From an uncultured Pelagibacteraceae bacterium (GTDB taxonomy: Bacteria > Pseudomonadota > Alphaproteobacteria > Pelagibacterales > Pelagibacteraceae), in NCBI GenBank assembly GCA_902524945.1, contig CABZFF010000003.1, positions 59,144 to 123,143 of the forward strand: DNA of 64,000 bases, read 5' to 3'. Positions within the stretch are counted from its first letter, which is position 1, and each line of letters begins with the position of its first letter. This document shows, one piece after another, positions 16,455 to 25,383 of the stretch. The notes under the pieces are model-generated. The model saw only the letters and a program-made list of their open reading frames with translations. It was not told the DNA's origin and did no database searches. The position numbers and the translations under genes were made by a program.

Positions 16455-17331
16455 TAGACTCTTGTTTAACCTGAGCCTCAGCCTTTTTCAATAGAACATT
16501 TAACAAAGTTCCAATTGTTGAATTCAAGTATTGTCTTTCTACAATTAAGTCTATACCGCCGTGGTCTTTTACATATTCTGCAGTTTGAAAATCTTCAGGC
16601 AAAGTTTCTCTAACAGTATCTTGAATGACTCTTCTACCAGCAAAACCTATTACACTTTTAGGCTCGCCTATTAATATATCTCCTAACATAGCCCAGGAAG
16701 CAGTAACCCCTCCAGTAGTAGGATTTGTTAAAACAACTATAAAAGGTATATTTTTTTTCTTTAATTCATTTACCGCTAATGAAGTTCTCGACATTTGCAT
16801 TAATGCAATAGAGCTTTCATGCATACGCTGACCTCCAGAACTACTAAAAAAAATGTAAGGCATATTATTTTCGATAGCATGCTGAGCACCTGCTATAAAC
16901 GCTTCTCCTGATGCTGCGCCAAATGATCCACCAATAAATCTAAAATCTTGAGCACCTACAACTGCATCAATGTTTTGAATCTTCCCTTTTGATATTAGAA
17001 CAGCATCATCCTGACCAGTTAATTTTCTAGCAGCACTCAATCGGTCTACATATTTTTTTTTATCCTCAAAGTTTAACGGGTCATCCTTAGGTAAAGGGGT
17101 TTCTATTAATTCGAAATCCTTATTATCAAAAAAAGTTTCAAATCTTTCTTTACATGTAAGCTTATGATGTTCCCCACATTTTGGACAAACCTTTAAATTG
17201 GAGTCCATATCTTCTTTGTAAATTAAATTTTTGCAGCTACAAGTAGTCCATAGATTTTCTTCTACATTTGATGATCTTTTCTTAAAAAGAGATTTAATCT
17301 TTGGCTTTATAAATTTTGTTATCCAGTTCAT
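16417..17331 (-). CDS. accD: Acetyl-CoA carboxylase carboxyltransferase subunit beta
   Basis: With AccA (encoded at 48262) forms the carboxyltransferase that makes malonyl-CoA. 304 residues is normal. The N-terminal zinc ribbon reads CSC then CPKC, so the first knuckle is one residue shorter than the usual CxxC. The crotonase-fold core shows GGSFGAASGEAF, SSSGGQRMHES, NPTTGGVTASWAMLGD and GFAGRRVIQDTVRE. The usual forms are GGSMGSVVGE, SASGGARMQE, DPTxGGVxAS and GFAGPRVI, so several active-site positions differ. The gene sits between trpA and folC, the usual alphaproteobacterial order, with a 4-base overlap with trpA. Confidence 0.85.
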   Translation of the reverse strand: MNWITKFIKPKIKSLFKKRSSNVEENLWTTCSCKNLIYKEDMDSNLKVCPKCGEHHKLTCKERFETFFDNKDFELIETPLPKDDPLNFEDKKKYVDRLSAARKLTGQDDAVLISKGKIQNIDAVVGAQDFRFIGGSFGAASGEAFIAGAQHAIENNMPYIFFSSSGGQRMHESSIALMQMSRTSLAVNELKKKNIPFIVVLTNPTTGGVTASWAMLGDILIGEPKSVIGFAGRRVIQDTVRETLPEDFQTAEYVKDHGGIDLIVERQYLNSTIGTLLNVLLKKAEAQVKQESNVTVDQSIQTAS

Positions 17332-18128
17332 AAAATTTTATTTTTTAGATTGTACACAACTTTATCTAACTTTGTGACAGGATTTTGTCTCATTTTGAGC
17401 GAATTAGTTATAGTTTTACACAATAAAGAGCCTACAACCAACCCATCTGCAGATTTTAAAGATTTTATTGTCTTATCAGTGATTCCAAAACCAATAACAA
17501 GGTTTTTTTTGGAATTGATTCTTTTAATCTTTTTGTAACTATCTAAAATCTTTCTTGGTGATATTTTTAATTTACCCCCAGTAGTAGAAAGCATTGATAT
17601 ATAATAAACCATATCATGTGAGGCCTTTATGATTTGCTTCATTCTATCTTTTGTCGTTGTAGGAGCTAAAAGTTGAATAAAATTTATTAATTTCTTTTTA
17701 CATTTTTTCGCAAAATTTTTATTTTCTGGCCAAGGCAAATCCACGCAAATAATTCCAGAGACCCCTGCTTTTTTACATTCTTTTAAAAAATTATTTTCAC
17801 CATATTGATAAATCATATTGTAATAGCCCATTAAAATTACTGGTTTGTTTTTATAGATTTTTTTAAATTTGTTAACAATTTGAAATGCATCTCGCATTTT
17901 AAAACCATTTTTAATTGCTCTATTTGAGCTAGTTTGAATTTGTCCGCCATCCCCTACAGGCGTTGAATGTGGAAAACCTAATTCAATAATATCCGCATGT
18001 TTTGCAATTGAATTGATAATTTGAAGACTCTTTTTTTTATTAGGGTCTGAAGCTACAGTATAAGTAAGCAATACTGGTCTTTTTTCTTTTTTACAGTTCT
18101 CAAAAGTTAATTGAATTTCAGATTTCAT
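17328..18128 (-). CDS. trpA: Tryptophan synthase alpha subunit (divergent loop 2)
   Basis: TIM-barrel aldolase that releases indole from indole-3-glycerol phosphate. Equivalents of catalytic Glu49 (IIELGFP) and Asp60 (VGDGG) are present, as are the phosphate-site segments IGFGIT and GLVVGSLL. Loop 2, normally PFSDPLADGP, reads PHSTPVGDGG, so the residue equivalent to Asp56 is Thr. Loop 6, usually SRxGVTG, reads SMLSTTGG, so Arg179 is lost. 266 residues is normal. It overlaps trpB and accD by 4 bases each. It is either a rapidly evolved TrpA or an altered-specificity relative retained in the trp locus. Confidence 0.75.
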   Translation of the reverse strand: MKSEIQLTFENCKKEKRPVLLTYTVASDPNKKKSLQIINSIAKHADIIELGFPHSTPVGDGGQIQTSSNRAIKNGFKMRDAFQIVNKFKKIYKNKPVILMGYYNMIYQYGENNFLKECKKAGVSGIICVDLPWPENKNFAKKCKKKLINFIQLLAPTTTKDRMKQIIKASHDMVYYISMLSTTGGKLKISPRKILDSYKKIKRINSKKNLVIGFGITDKTIKSLKSADGLVVGSLLCKTITNSLKMRQNPVTKLDKVVYNLKNKIL

Positions 18129-19366
18129 TCTGTATAAAAACCAAGTTTTTCTCTTATTATCTCAGAGTCTTTTAATGAATGCCCGCAGCTATCTATGCAT
18201 AAAATAGTGTCTTTACTGAGTTTAGGCGCAAGAGAAATTGCAGTTGCAAAGGCATGGCTTGGCTCAAGAGAAGGAGATATATTTTCTAATTTCGAAACTA
18301 ATTTGTAAGCATTTAATGCCTCCTCGTCAGTTGCTGAAGTATATTCAGCCCTACCAGTGTCTTTTAAAAAACAATGCAAAGGACTTACAGATGGATAATC
18401 AAGTCCGCTTGACAAACTTTCTGTTTCACCAATTTGACCATCATTGTCTTGAATGCAATAAGCTTTGGCTCCATGAAGAATTCCAAGTTTAGAATTATTG
18501 CTTAAAGGGGCAGCATGAAGTTTGCTTTTTTTTGAACCGCCAGCCTCCACCCCAATCAGTTGAACATGCTTTTTATTATAATCTATAAATTCACTCCAAA
18601 AACCATAAGCACTTGATCCACCACCTACACAATTAAGTAATTTCAATTTTTCAGGTATTCGTCCAAATTCTTCAATTAATTGAACTTTTAGTTCTCTTGA
18701 AATTTGTGATGTACTATATCCAGAAATTTTCACAAACACAGTGGGACCAACTGTTGATCCAATTACCATATGAACATCTTGACAATTTGCAACCCAAAAT
18801 CTCATACATTCGCTTACAGCATCGACTAGGGTCTGGCTTCCTGAAGTTACAGGAATAACTTCAGCACCATATTTTTTCATTACTATTACATTTTTTTGTT
18901 GGCGTTCGATATCTCTTACACCCATAAAAATTTTTGCCTTTAGCCCAAATTTTTTTGCTACCATCGCTAAATTCTTGCCTTGCATTCCGGCTCCTGTATC
19001 CGTACATACGTAACGTTTACCTGCTCGCTTTGCGATTAAACAATGAACTATGCACGCGTACACTTTATGCGCGGTGCCGGGATTTTCAGAAACTACCTTA
19101 GCCCATAGTTGAGCTCCACCTAGATGATCAGTCAAATTATCTAATTTTATCAAAGGTGTTGGGGCTCCTACATAGTTTTCGAAATAATAGTCTCTTTCTC
19201 TAATAAAACTTTTATCTTTTCTTAATTTTGAAAATAGCTTTTCTAAATCTTCAATAGGTTTTTTAAGTGTTTCAGGAACAAAGTTTCCACCAAATTTTCC
19301 TCCCCACATACCGTTTTTATCGTGTTGATCAATTAAGGGTATACCTTTTTTAATTTTTAAGCTCAT
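18125..19366 (-). CDS. trpB: Tryptophan synthase beta subunit-like PLP enzyme (altered active-site motifs)
   Basis: PLP enzyme of the TrpB fold. The PLP lysine is present in GTAHKV. Later landmarks are IERQQKNVIVMKKYGAEVIP, NCVGGGSSAYG, GVEAGG, GLDYPSVSP and GRAEY. Differences from the usual consensus: NPGTAHKVY for NHTGAHKIN, DTGAGMQG for ETGAGQHG (catalytic Glu109 becomes Asp; the carboxylate loop changes), GPTV for GPHP, GGGSS for GGGSN, and CGHSLKD for GRGDKD. The residue equivalent to Lys167 is Val. Length 413 is normal. It overlaps trpF by 17 bases and trpA by 4. Function as TrpB is likely by locus but uncertain by motif. Confidence 0.72.
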   Translation of the reverse strand: MSLKIKKGIPLIDQHDKNGMWGGKFGGNFVPETLKKPIEDLEKLFSKLRKDKSFIRERDYYFENYVGAPTPLIKLDNLTDHLGGAQLWAKVVSENPGTAHKVYACIVHCLIAKRAGKRYVCTDTGAGMQGKNLAMVAKKFGLKAKIFMGVRDIERQQKNVIVMKKYGAEVIPVTSGSQTLVDAVSECMRFWVANCQDVHMVIGSTVGPTVFVKISGYSTSQISRELKVQLIEEFGRIPEKLKLLNCVGGGSSAYGFWSEFIDYNKKHVQLIGVEAGGSKKSKLHAAPLSNNSKLGILHGAKAYCIQDNDGQIGETESLSSGLDYPSVSPLHCFLKDTGRAEYTSATDEEALNAYKLVSKLENISPSLEPSHAFATAISLAPKLSKDTILCIDSCGHSLKDSEIIREKLGFYTE

Positions 19367-19964
19367 TTACCTTTTTAATAAATTTTTTTATTTTTGAATG
19401 ATCTTTGTATCCTATTTGTGTATCTAATTCCAAGCTACTCGATAAATCACAAAAGGTAACTCCTAATTTTGCAATATTTTCAATATTATTATGAGAAATT
19501 GATCCTGCTAAAGCATATTTTTCACCTCTTGGAATTTTTGAGATAAGATTTTTTGGAAATTCGATGGATTTTTCCATTCCTGGTGTATCAAATAAAATGA
19601 TATCAGATTGATCAAATTTTTTATAATCATGTATATCTGTTTCTTTCCTTATTTGAATAGTTTTAATTGTTTTTAAACCCATAGATCTTATTTCTTTTAT
19701 TCTTTCATTAGTCTCCGATCCATGAAGCTGAATATAATCAAAATTTTTTAAAGCTATATTTTTTATAAATTCATTACTTGGATTTACTGTGACCGCTACA
19801 AATAATGAATTTTTTTTTTTATAATTTTTTAATTCTTTAATACTTTCTTCATTCAAATTTCTGGGAGATTTTTCATAAAATACAAATCCTAAAAAATTTA
19901 CTTTAAGATCAATACAAAGCTGAACATCTCTGACCGGGTGTAAGCCACAAATTTTTACTCTCAT
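19350..19964 (-). CDS. trpF: Phosphoribosylanthranilate isomerase (divergent)
   Basis: (beta/alpha)8 isomerase of tryptophan synthesis. KICGLHP near the N-terminus carries the catalytic Cys7 equivalent, and GFVFYEKSPR and YIQLHGSE are typical. The catalytic Asp is in ILFDTPG near residue 124. However, the usual GGTGKTFDW phosphate segment after this Asp is absent (GMEKSIEFP). AGGL becomes AGSI, and DVSSGVE becomes DLSSSLE. 204 residues is normal. It sits between pyrF and trpB in the expected order. Substrate binding may be altered, in step with the neighbouring trpB and trpA. Confidence 0.78.
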   Translation of the reverse strand: MRVKICGLHPVRDVQLCIDLKVNFLGFVFYEKSPRNLNEESIKELKNYKKKNSLFVAVTVNPSNEFIKNIALKNFDYIQLHGSETNERIKEIRSMGLKTIKTIQIRKETDIHDYKKFDQSDIILFDTPGMEKSIEFPKNLISKIPRGEKYALAGSISHNNIENIAKLGVTFCDLSSSLELDTQIGYKDHSKIKKFIKKVNELKN

Positions 19965-19965
19965 T

Positions 19966-20640
19966 TCACTTTAATTCTTGAATTAACCTTTGAATGTTTT
20001 GCTTAATTTTTCCCTTTAAAATACTTCTACCCATTACTAAGGCAGTAGCACCGTTTTTGAAAGCCTGCTTGGGCGTCATTGTTCTTTTTTGATCTCCTTT
20101 ACTTTCATCTTTAAATCTAATTCCTGGGGTAATTATTTCCTTTTTAAACACTTTCTTAACTAACTTTATTTCTTGGGGGCTACAAACAACTGCATCTAAT
20201 TTAGCTTTAGCAGCAAGCTTTGCTTGAATAAGTACCACTTTTTTTACATCTTTATCAAATCCAACTTCTTTTAATGATTTATTATCCAAAGAAGTCAGTA
20301 TTGTAACGCCAATAAGCTTAGTAGACCCAGAAACTTTTTTGGCAGCCTTAATAGCGTTTAATCCAGAACTGATGTGAATTGTTATATAATTTAGTCTTAA
20401 GTCTTTAATTGCTTGTATCGCAGATACACAAGTATTTGGAATATCTGCAAGCTTATAATCTCCAAAAGTAATTTTATTTTTCAAACCCGATATAAATTTT
20501 CTACCATTTTTGGAATTTAAGAATTCTAAACCAAACTTATATCCAAAAATAACTTTTGAGTTTTGCGTATTTTTAATAATTTTTTTAATCTTTTTTATAT
20601 TAGTTGTATCGCATGCTATAAAAATCTTTGGTTTTTTCAT
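19966..20640 (-). CDS. pyrF: Orotidine 5'-phosphate decarboxylase
   Basis: Last step of UMP synthesis. The catalytic motif FGDYKLADIPNT, with the D-K-x-x-D charge network, is at residues about 58-69. TPGIRF near 168 is the phosphate-loop region. 224 residues is normal. It overlaps the IHF-beta gene by 4 bases and precedes trpF by 1 base, so it is within the same leftward operon. Confidence 0.93.
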   Translation of the reverse strand: MKKPKIFIACDTTNIKKIKKIIKNTQNSKVIFGYKFGLEFLNSKNGRKFISGLKNKITFGDYKLADIPNTCVSAIQAIKDLRLNYITIHISSGLNAIKAAKKVSGSTKLIGVTILTSLDNKSLKEVGFDKDVKKVVLIQAKLAAKAKLDAVVCSPQEIKLVKKVFKKEIITPGIRFKDESKGDQKRTMTPKQAFKNGATALVMGRSILKGKIKQNIQRLIQELK

Positions 20641-20918
20641 TTATTAATAAATTTTTTCAATTTTTTGCTTGGTCTAAATCTTACCTTATTTCTTTCAGGA
20701 ACATAAATTATTTCTCCAGTTTTGGGATTTCTAGCTGAATGATTTTCTTTAATCCTTTTAATAAAAAAAGAACCAAAATCTCTTAGTTCAACTTTTTCAC
20801 CTTTTTTTAATGCAGTTTCAATAGATCTACAAAAAATATCAATTATTTTTTCTAACTCTGGTCTATTAAGTTCAGGATATTTAATTTTTAATTGTTTAAT
20901 TATCTCTTGTCTCGACAA
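20637..20918 (-). CDS. ihfB: Integration host factor beta subunit (HU/IHF family)
   Basis: DNA-bending nucleoid protein. The HU/IHF fold is clear: N-terminal helices (MSRQEIIKQL...), VELRDFGSFFIK near 43 and the beta-arm signature RNPKTGEIIYVPERNKVRFRP near 62. The position directly after rpsA is the classic location of ihfB/himD. 93 residues is normal. The start codon appears to be TTG (20918), placed immediately after the rpsA stop codon, with no alternative Met. Translation probably relies on coupling to rpsA. Confidence 0.88.
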   Translation of the reverse strand: MSRQEIIKQLKIKYPELNRPELEKIIDIFCRSIETALKKGEKVELRDFGSFFIKRIKENHSARNPKTGEIIYVPERNKVRFRPSKKLKKFINK

Positions 20919-22646
20919 TTATTTTTCTTTTTTACCTTTTTTGCCAATAGCCTTTTCAAAAATTCCCTTTAATGTAGCCCCAGATTTAGTTGCTCCCTCT
21001 CCAAATTTTGCAATCAGCGACTTTTCCTCATCAATTTGTGCAGCTTTTACACTCAGTTTTATTCTTCTTGATTTTAAATCAAGTTCAGTAATTTTAGCGT
21101 CAAGAGCGTTTCCTGGTGAAAACACCTCTGGTCTTGCGTCTGCGGCATCTTTAGCTAGATCAGCTTTTCTGATCGTAACTATTAGCTTTTTATCTTTGTC
21201 GATTGATACCTTTACGCCTGTTTTTAAAACCTCATTAATACGGGTAGTAATTATATCACCAACTTTTTTGTTATTATCTTTAAAATAATGTAAAGGATCC
21301 GCCTCTAAAGCTCTTTTTGAAAATTTAATTTTATCATCATTAATTTCTGAAATCATAACGTTGATTACGTCATTTTTTTTAAACTTTTTTAGTTCCTCAA
21401 TATTTTCATTATAGGAAATTTCTTTATAATGAAGCATTCCAGATAAGCCTGAGTCAATTAAGTCTCCAAAAATTGCTTTTTCAGTTACATTATTGATTTT
21501 AATTTTTACCTCTTTCCCAATTTTGTCTTTAATTTTTTCCCAAGGGTTTTCCAATAAAGCTTTGTAAGAAAGGGAAATTCTTTTTGTCTCTTTTTCAATG
21601 TTTACAATTTTAAACTTTATTTTTTGTGAAACCGCAAGAACTTTGTTTGGTTTAATATTTTTATTAGTCCAATCTAACTCTGAATTATGTATTAATCCTT
21701 CAATCCCTTCCTCAATTTTTACAAAACAACCATAGTCCATAATCTTTGTAACTATACCTTCATGTATTTCCCCTAATTTATATTTTTTCTCAATTTTTTC
21801 GAAAGGGTCTTCAGTCAAAGCTTTTACAGACGCTGAGACTCTGTTTGTTTTTTCGTCTATCTTAGTTACCTTAACTTTTATTTTTTGACCTATAGTCACT
21901 AGATCAGATGGTTTTTTAACTCTTCCGTGGCTTAGATCTGAAACATGTAAAAGAGCGTCTATTCCATTTAGATCTAAAAAAATTCCCCAGTCAGTTGTTG
22001 CTTTAACAATAGCATCTTTAATAATATCTCCCTCTTTAATGTTTTTTAAAGCTTCTGATATTTCAGCATTTTTGCTTTTTTCTAGGACAGCTCTCCTTGA
22101 AACTGAACAATTACCTCTAGATCGATCAAGTCTAACGGGTAAAACTTTTATTTTTGTATTAAATAAATGGTCAACTTTTTTTAGAGGACGAGTATCCAGT
22201 TGAGAAGAAGGTAAAAAGCACGGCAAAGATCCATCAAAGGCGTAAAAAATATAACCTCCCTTTATACGAGTTTTTACCTCGCCTATAATTTCCTCTTGAT
22301 TGTCGAAAGCTTTAACAACTTTATTCCATGCACCTAAACGTTTCGCTTTCTCTCTAGAAATAACTATTTCTCCTCTACCCGATTCAATTCTTTCTAAAAA
22401 TACCTCTATTTTTGAACCAACTTTAAGTTTTGATAGTTCGTCACCATGTTGAAATTCCTCTACAGGTATCATACCTTCCATTTTCGCTTTACAATCTACA
22501 ACAATAAAATTTTTCTTTATTTCAGTTACTGTAGCTTTAATAATTTGATTTTCCTTAAGCTTCCTATCCTCAAAATCTTTATCTAATAAGTTTTGGAATT
22601 CCTTTTGAAGAGGATTATTTTTTTTTAATTCTTGTTCTGTTGCCAT
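20919..22646 (-). CDS. rpsA: 30S ribosomal protein S1
   Basis: Binds the 30S subunit and mRNA. The 575-residue protein contains six S1/OB-fold repeats; recognisable repeats include GDIIKDAIVKATTDWGIFLD, GIDALLHVSDLSHG, GEIHEGIVTKIMDYGCFV and EGLIHNSELDW. The ATG at 22646 (MATEQELKK) is chosen over an upstream in-frame TTG at 22670. It lies inside the end of cmk, so the two genes overlap by about 32 bases. No Shine-Dalgarno is visible, as expected for rpsA in AT-rich alphaproteobacteria. It is followed without a gap by ihfB. Confidence 0.93.
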   Translation of the reverse strand: MATEQELKKNNPLQKEFQNLLDKDFEDRKLKENQIIKATVTEIKKNFIVVDCKAKMEGMIPVEEFQHGDELSKLKVGSKIEVFLERIESGRGEIVISREKAKRLGAWNKVVKAFDNQEEIIGEVKTRIKGGYIFYAFDGSLPCFLPSSQLDTRPLKKVDHLFNTKIKVLPVRLDRSRGNCSVSRRAVLEKSKNAEISEALKNIKEGDIIKDAIVKATTDWGIFLDLNGIDALLHVSDLSHGRVKKPSDLVTIGQKIKVKVTKIDEKTNRVSASVKALTEDPFEKIEKKYKLGEIHEGIVTKIMDYGCFVKIEEGIEGLIHNSELDWTNKNIKPNKVLAVSQKIKFKIVNIEKETKRISLSYKALLENPWEKIKDKIGKEVKIKINNVTEKAIFGDLIDSGLSGMLHYKEISYNENIEELKKFKKNDVINVMISEINDDKIKFSKRALEADPLHYFKDNNKKVGDIITTRINEVLKTGVKVSIDKDKKLIVTIRKADLAKDAADARPEVFSPGNALDAKITELDLKSRRIKLSVKAAQIDEEKSLIAKFGEGATKSGATLKGIFEKAIGKKGKKEK

Positions 22647-23292
22647 ATTTAATTTTAATTTTTTTCTCAACGTATTTAGACATTTTAGCTAACATAGCTT
22701 TTTTATCTAATTTTCCGGTGTCGATTTCTACCGAATCTATATGTTTAAGTAAAGGGGAGTTTTTCCTTTTTGTATCTAAAATATTTCTTATTCTTAGGGC
22801 TTTTTTAACATCTTTTATTTTTATTGATGAATTATTTTTTTTCAATTCTTTATACCTTCTTTTAGATGCGATATCCAAATTACATTTGAAAAAAAACTTT
22901 ACATCAGATTTAGGTAAAATTTTTGTAGATATATCTCTACCTTCAATACAACAGTTTTTATTTTTTTTTGAAAATTTAATCTGAAATTTTTTTAAAATTT
23001 TTCTTACTTCATTCATTTTGGCTATTACTGCGCTATATTCTGAAATTTTTGGTGAGGACAAGTTTATTCTGCTAAGTTTTTTATAATTTAAATAATTAAA
23101 TTCTTTTTTCAAAAATGAAATTTTATTTTTTGGATTTTCCCTTAGTATTAAATAGCTAGCATACCGATATAGCAGTCCGGAAGATAAAAATTTTAGATTA
23201 TATTTCTTAGCGATCATTTTTGCACCGGTAGATTTACCAGTTGCAGCTCCACCATCACATGAAATTTGAAATAATTTATTTTTTAATTTCAA
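22615..23292 (-). CDS. cmk: Cytidylate kinase
   Basis: Phosphorylates CMP and dCMP. The P-loop reads DGGAATGKST at residues about 13-22 (usually DGPAGSGKST). SSGLLYR replaces DTGALYR, and IEGRDISTKILPKSD corresponds to the DGRDIGT...PDA segment. The CMP-specific insert is present. 225 residues is normal. The start is TTG at 23292, overlapping the end of aroA by 17 bases; there is no internal Met near the N-terminus. The order aroA-cmk-rpsA-ihfB is standard, which supports the assignment. Confidence 0.9.
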   Translation of the reverse strand: MKLKNKLFQISCDGGAATGKSTGAKMIAKKYNLKFLSSGLLYRYASYLILRENPKNKISFLKKEFNYLNYKKLSRINLSSPKISEYSAVIAKMNEVRKILKKFQIKFSKKNKNCCIEGRDISTKILPKSDVKFFFKCNLDIASKRRYKELKKNNSSIKIKDVKKALRIRNILDTKRKNSPLLKHIDSVEIDTGKLDKKAMLAKMSKYVEKKIKIKYGNRTRIKKK

Positions 23293-24622
23293 ATTTGGCT
23301 CCTAACTTGCTCATTATTTTAAGAAATGAAGGACTAGAAGTAAAAACAGTTTCAAAATTTTTAATTCTAGCTTGAGCTCCTGTAAGAATGGAAAGAATAA
23401 AAGTTGACATACAAATACGGTGGTCACCCAAATTAGGAATTCTTATTCTTTTGTTATGTGCATTAATTAAACCTTTTCCAAAAATTTTTAAGCTATCTTC
23501 AGAAGCTAGTGTCTTTATACCAATTTGTTTAAGAACTTTTTGCATTTCTTTTATCCGATTACTCTCTTTATTAGCAAGATCACCTATGCCTTTAAATATT
23601 GATACACCTTTTGTTAATGCAGCTATTATAAACAAAATAGGATATTCGTCTGTAGAATTTACATAATAATCTTTAGAAGCCTTTATTGGTTTTAAACTTG
23701 AACTTTTTACAATTATTTCTCCTCGGAGTTCATTATTTTCTTTTTTTATTTTTTGGAATTTAATCTTAGCTCCATGTTTATTTAATAATTTAAAAAATCC
23801 TATTCTTGTAGGATTTAAACCGATATTTTTTATTCTGAGAATTGATTTTTGATTAAGAATTGTTAGTGCAGTAAAAAAAGCAGCAGATGACGGATCACCT
23901 GGAACATTAATTTTAAAAGCATTTAAAACATTTTTTCCATAGATCTTAATTAATTTATGTTTACCATTTTTTAATTTGATTGCTTTTGAGTTTTTCAATA
24001 ATAGGTTTTCTGTGTGGTCCCTACTTTTATTATTTTCAATTATAGTAGTATTGCCATATGCATTTAAACCAGATAAAATAACTGCACTTTTGAGTTGAGC
24101 CGAAACTCCAGACTTATAATAAATACCTATTGGCATATCCGTTGACACAAGCTTTAAAGGAAAAAAAAATTTATTTTTTGGATAAAAAGATGCTCCAAAT
24201 TCTGACATAAGCTTAATCAATTTTTCCATACTTCTTTTATTAAGGGATTTATCTCCACAAATTTTTACTTCAATATCTGGAGTTGTTGAAAGTATTCCGA
24301 TCAGAAGCCTTGCCAATGTTCCTGAGTTACCAAAATTTAATATCAAACCTTTCTTTGCGAATAAAGAACCAAGTCCTTTTCCATAAATATTATAAGATCC
24401 AAGATTTTTTTTTTTTATCTTTACGCCTAGTTTACTTAAACATTTAATGGTAGATAAAACATCCTCTGACTCTAGTACGTTCTTAGTTGATGTAATATTT
24501 TGACATATGGCACCTATTAAAAAACTTCTTATAGACAGCGATTTATCAGAGTCTACCTGAATGACACGATTATAAGGTTGTATTTTTTTATCTATTATTA
24601 AATCAAATTTTTTTACTGACAT
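23276..24622 (-). CDS. aroA: 3-phosphoshikimate 1-carboxyvinyltransferase (EPSP synthase)
   Basis: Shikimate-pathway enzyme joining PEP to shikimate-3-phosphate. Motifs in order: DSDKSLSIRSFLIG (residues about 24-37; usually PGDKSISHRALL), NSGTLARLL near 98, SGVSAQLKSAVILSGL near 170, SRDHTENLL near 201, VPGDPSSAAFF near 241, TDEYPILFIIAAL near 325, KESNRIKEM and LGDHRICMS near 400. These mark two inverse alpha/beta domains. 448 residues is normal. The His of the SHR motif is Ile, another sign of fast evolution in this genome. Leftward, upstream of cmk. Confidence 0.92.
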   Translation of the reverse strand: MSVKKFDLIIDKKIQPYNRVIQVDSDKSLSIRSFLIGAICQNITSTKNVLESEDVLSTIKCLSKLGVKIKKKNLGSYNIYGKGLGSLFAKKGLILNFGNSGTLARLLIGILSTTPDIEVKICGDKSLNKRSMEKLIKLMSEFGASFYPKNKFFFPLKLVSTDMPIGIYYKSGVSAQLKSAVILSGLNAYGNTTIIENNKSRDHTENLLLKNSKAIKLKNGKHKLIKIYGKNVLNAFKINVPGDPSSAAFFTALTILNQKSILRIKNIGLNPTRIGFFKLLNKHGAKIKFQKIKKENNELRGEIIVKSSSLKPIKASKDYYVNSTDEYPILFIIAALTKGVSIFKGIGDLANKESNRIKEMQKVLKQIGIKTLASEDSLKIFGKGLINAHNKRIRIPNLGDHRICMSTFILSILTGAQARIKNFETVFTSSPSFLKIMSKLGAKFEIKK

Positions 24623-24627
24623 TATTT

Positions 24628-25383
24628 TTATGAAAATTGAGATCCAAAATAATGTTCTATAGCTTTTGTTGATTTCAATAGCTCTCTTGATGTGCCCTCA
24701 GCAATTATAGTATGTTCTCCTAACACATAACTTCGATCAGTAATATCAAATAAATTTTTTACATTATGATCAGTAACTAAAATTGCCGTCCCACTTGACT
24801 GAATTTTTAAAATATATTTCTGGATATCTTGAATCACCAATGGATCAAGTGCTGCGAGCGGTTCGTCGAGTAAAACAATTTTTGGTTTATTTATCATAAC
24901 TCTTGCCATCATAAGCCTTCTAATCTCACCTCCTGACAGCACTGATGCATTTAAAGTTCTTAAATGTTGTAAATTAAATTCATCTAAAAGTTTTTCAGTA
25001 ACCGCTTTTTGATTGTCTGTACCTTTTATTGATATTTGAGCTACGCCTAAGAGATTGTCATAAACTGACATGTTGAATACACTTCTTTGTTGAGGTAAAT
25101 ATCCCAATCCATTTTTTGATCTTAAATGAATAGGTATTTGCTCTATAGATTTTCCATTTAAAAAAATTTTGCCGCCTTCAATATTTTGTTCACCTATACA
25201 CATTGAAAATAATGTAGTTTTACCGCATCCATTAGGTCCTAAAACACCTACACACTCTCCAGGAAATACCTTTAAGGAAAGCTTTTTTAGTATAGGTCTG
25301 CCATCAAAAGATTTACTTACGTCTTTAACCTCAAAAATTGGTTTATCTTTTTTAAATTTTAATATTCTAAAGCCTTTTTTCAT
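24628..25383 (-). CDS. lptB: LPS export ABC transporter ATP-binding protein
   Basis: ATPase driving lipopolysaccharide transport from the inner membrane together with LptFG and LptC. Walker A GPNGCGKTT is at residues about 49-57, the signature LSGGEIRRL near 152, Walker B KIVLLDEPLAALDP near 172, and the switch His in TDHNV near 207. The LptB-typical GLGYLPQ and SVF segments follow the Q-loop. 251 residues is normal. It overlaps lptC by 4 bases. lptA, normally between lptC and lptB, is not here. Confidence 0.93.
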   Translation of the reverse strand: MKKGFRILKFKKDKPIFEVKDVSKSFDGRPILKKLSLKVFPGECVGVLGPNGCGKTTLFSMCIGEQNIEGGKIFLNGKSIEQIPIHLRSKNGLGYLPQQRSVFNMSVYDNLLGVAQISIKGTDNQKAVTEKLLDEFNLQHLRTLNASVLSGGEIRRLMMARVMINKPKIVLLDEPLAALDPLVIQDIQKYILKIQSSGTAILVTDHNVKNLFDITDRSYVLGEHTIIAEGTSRELLKSTKAIEHYFGSQFS

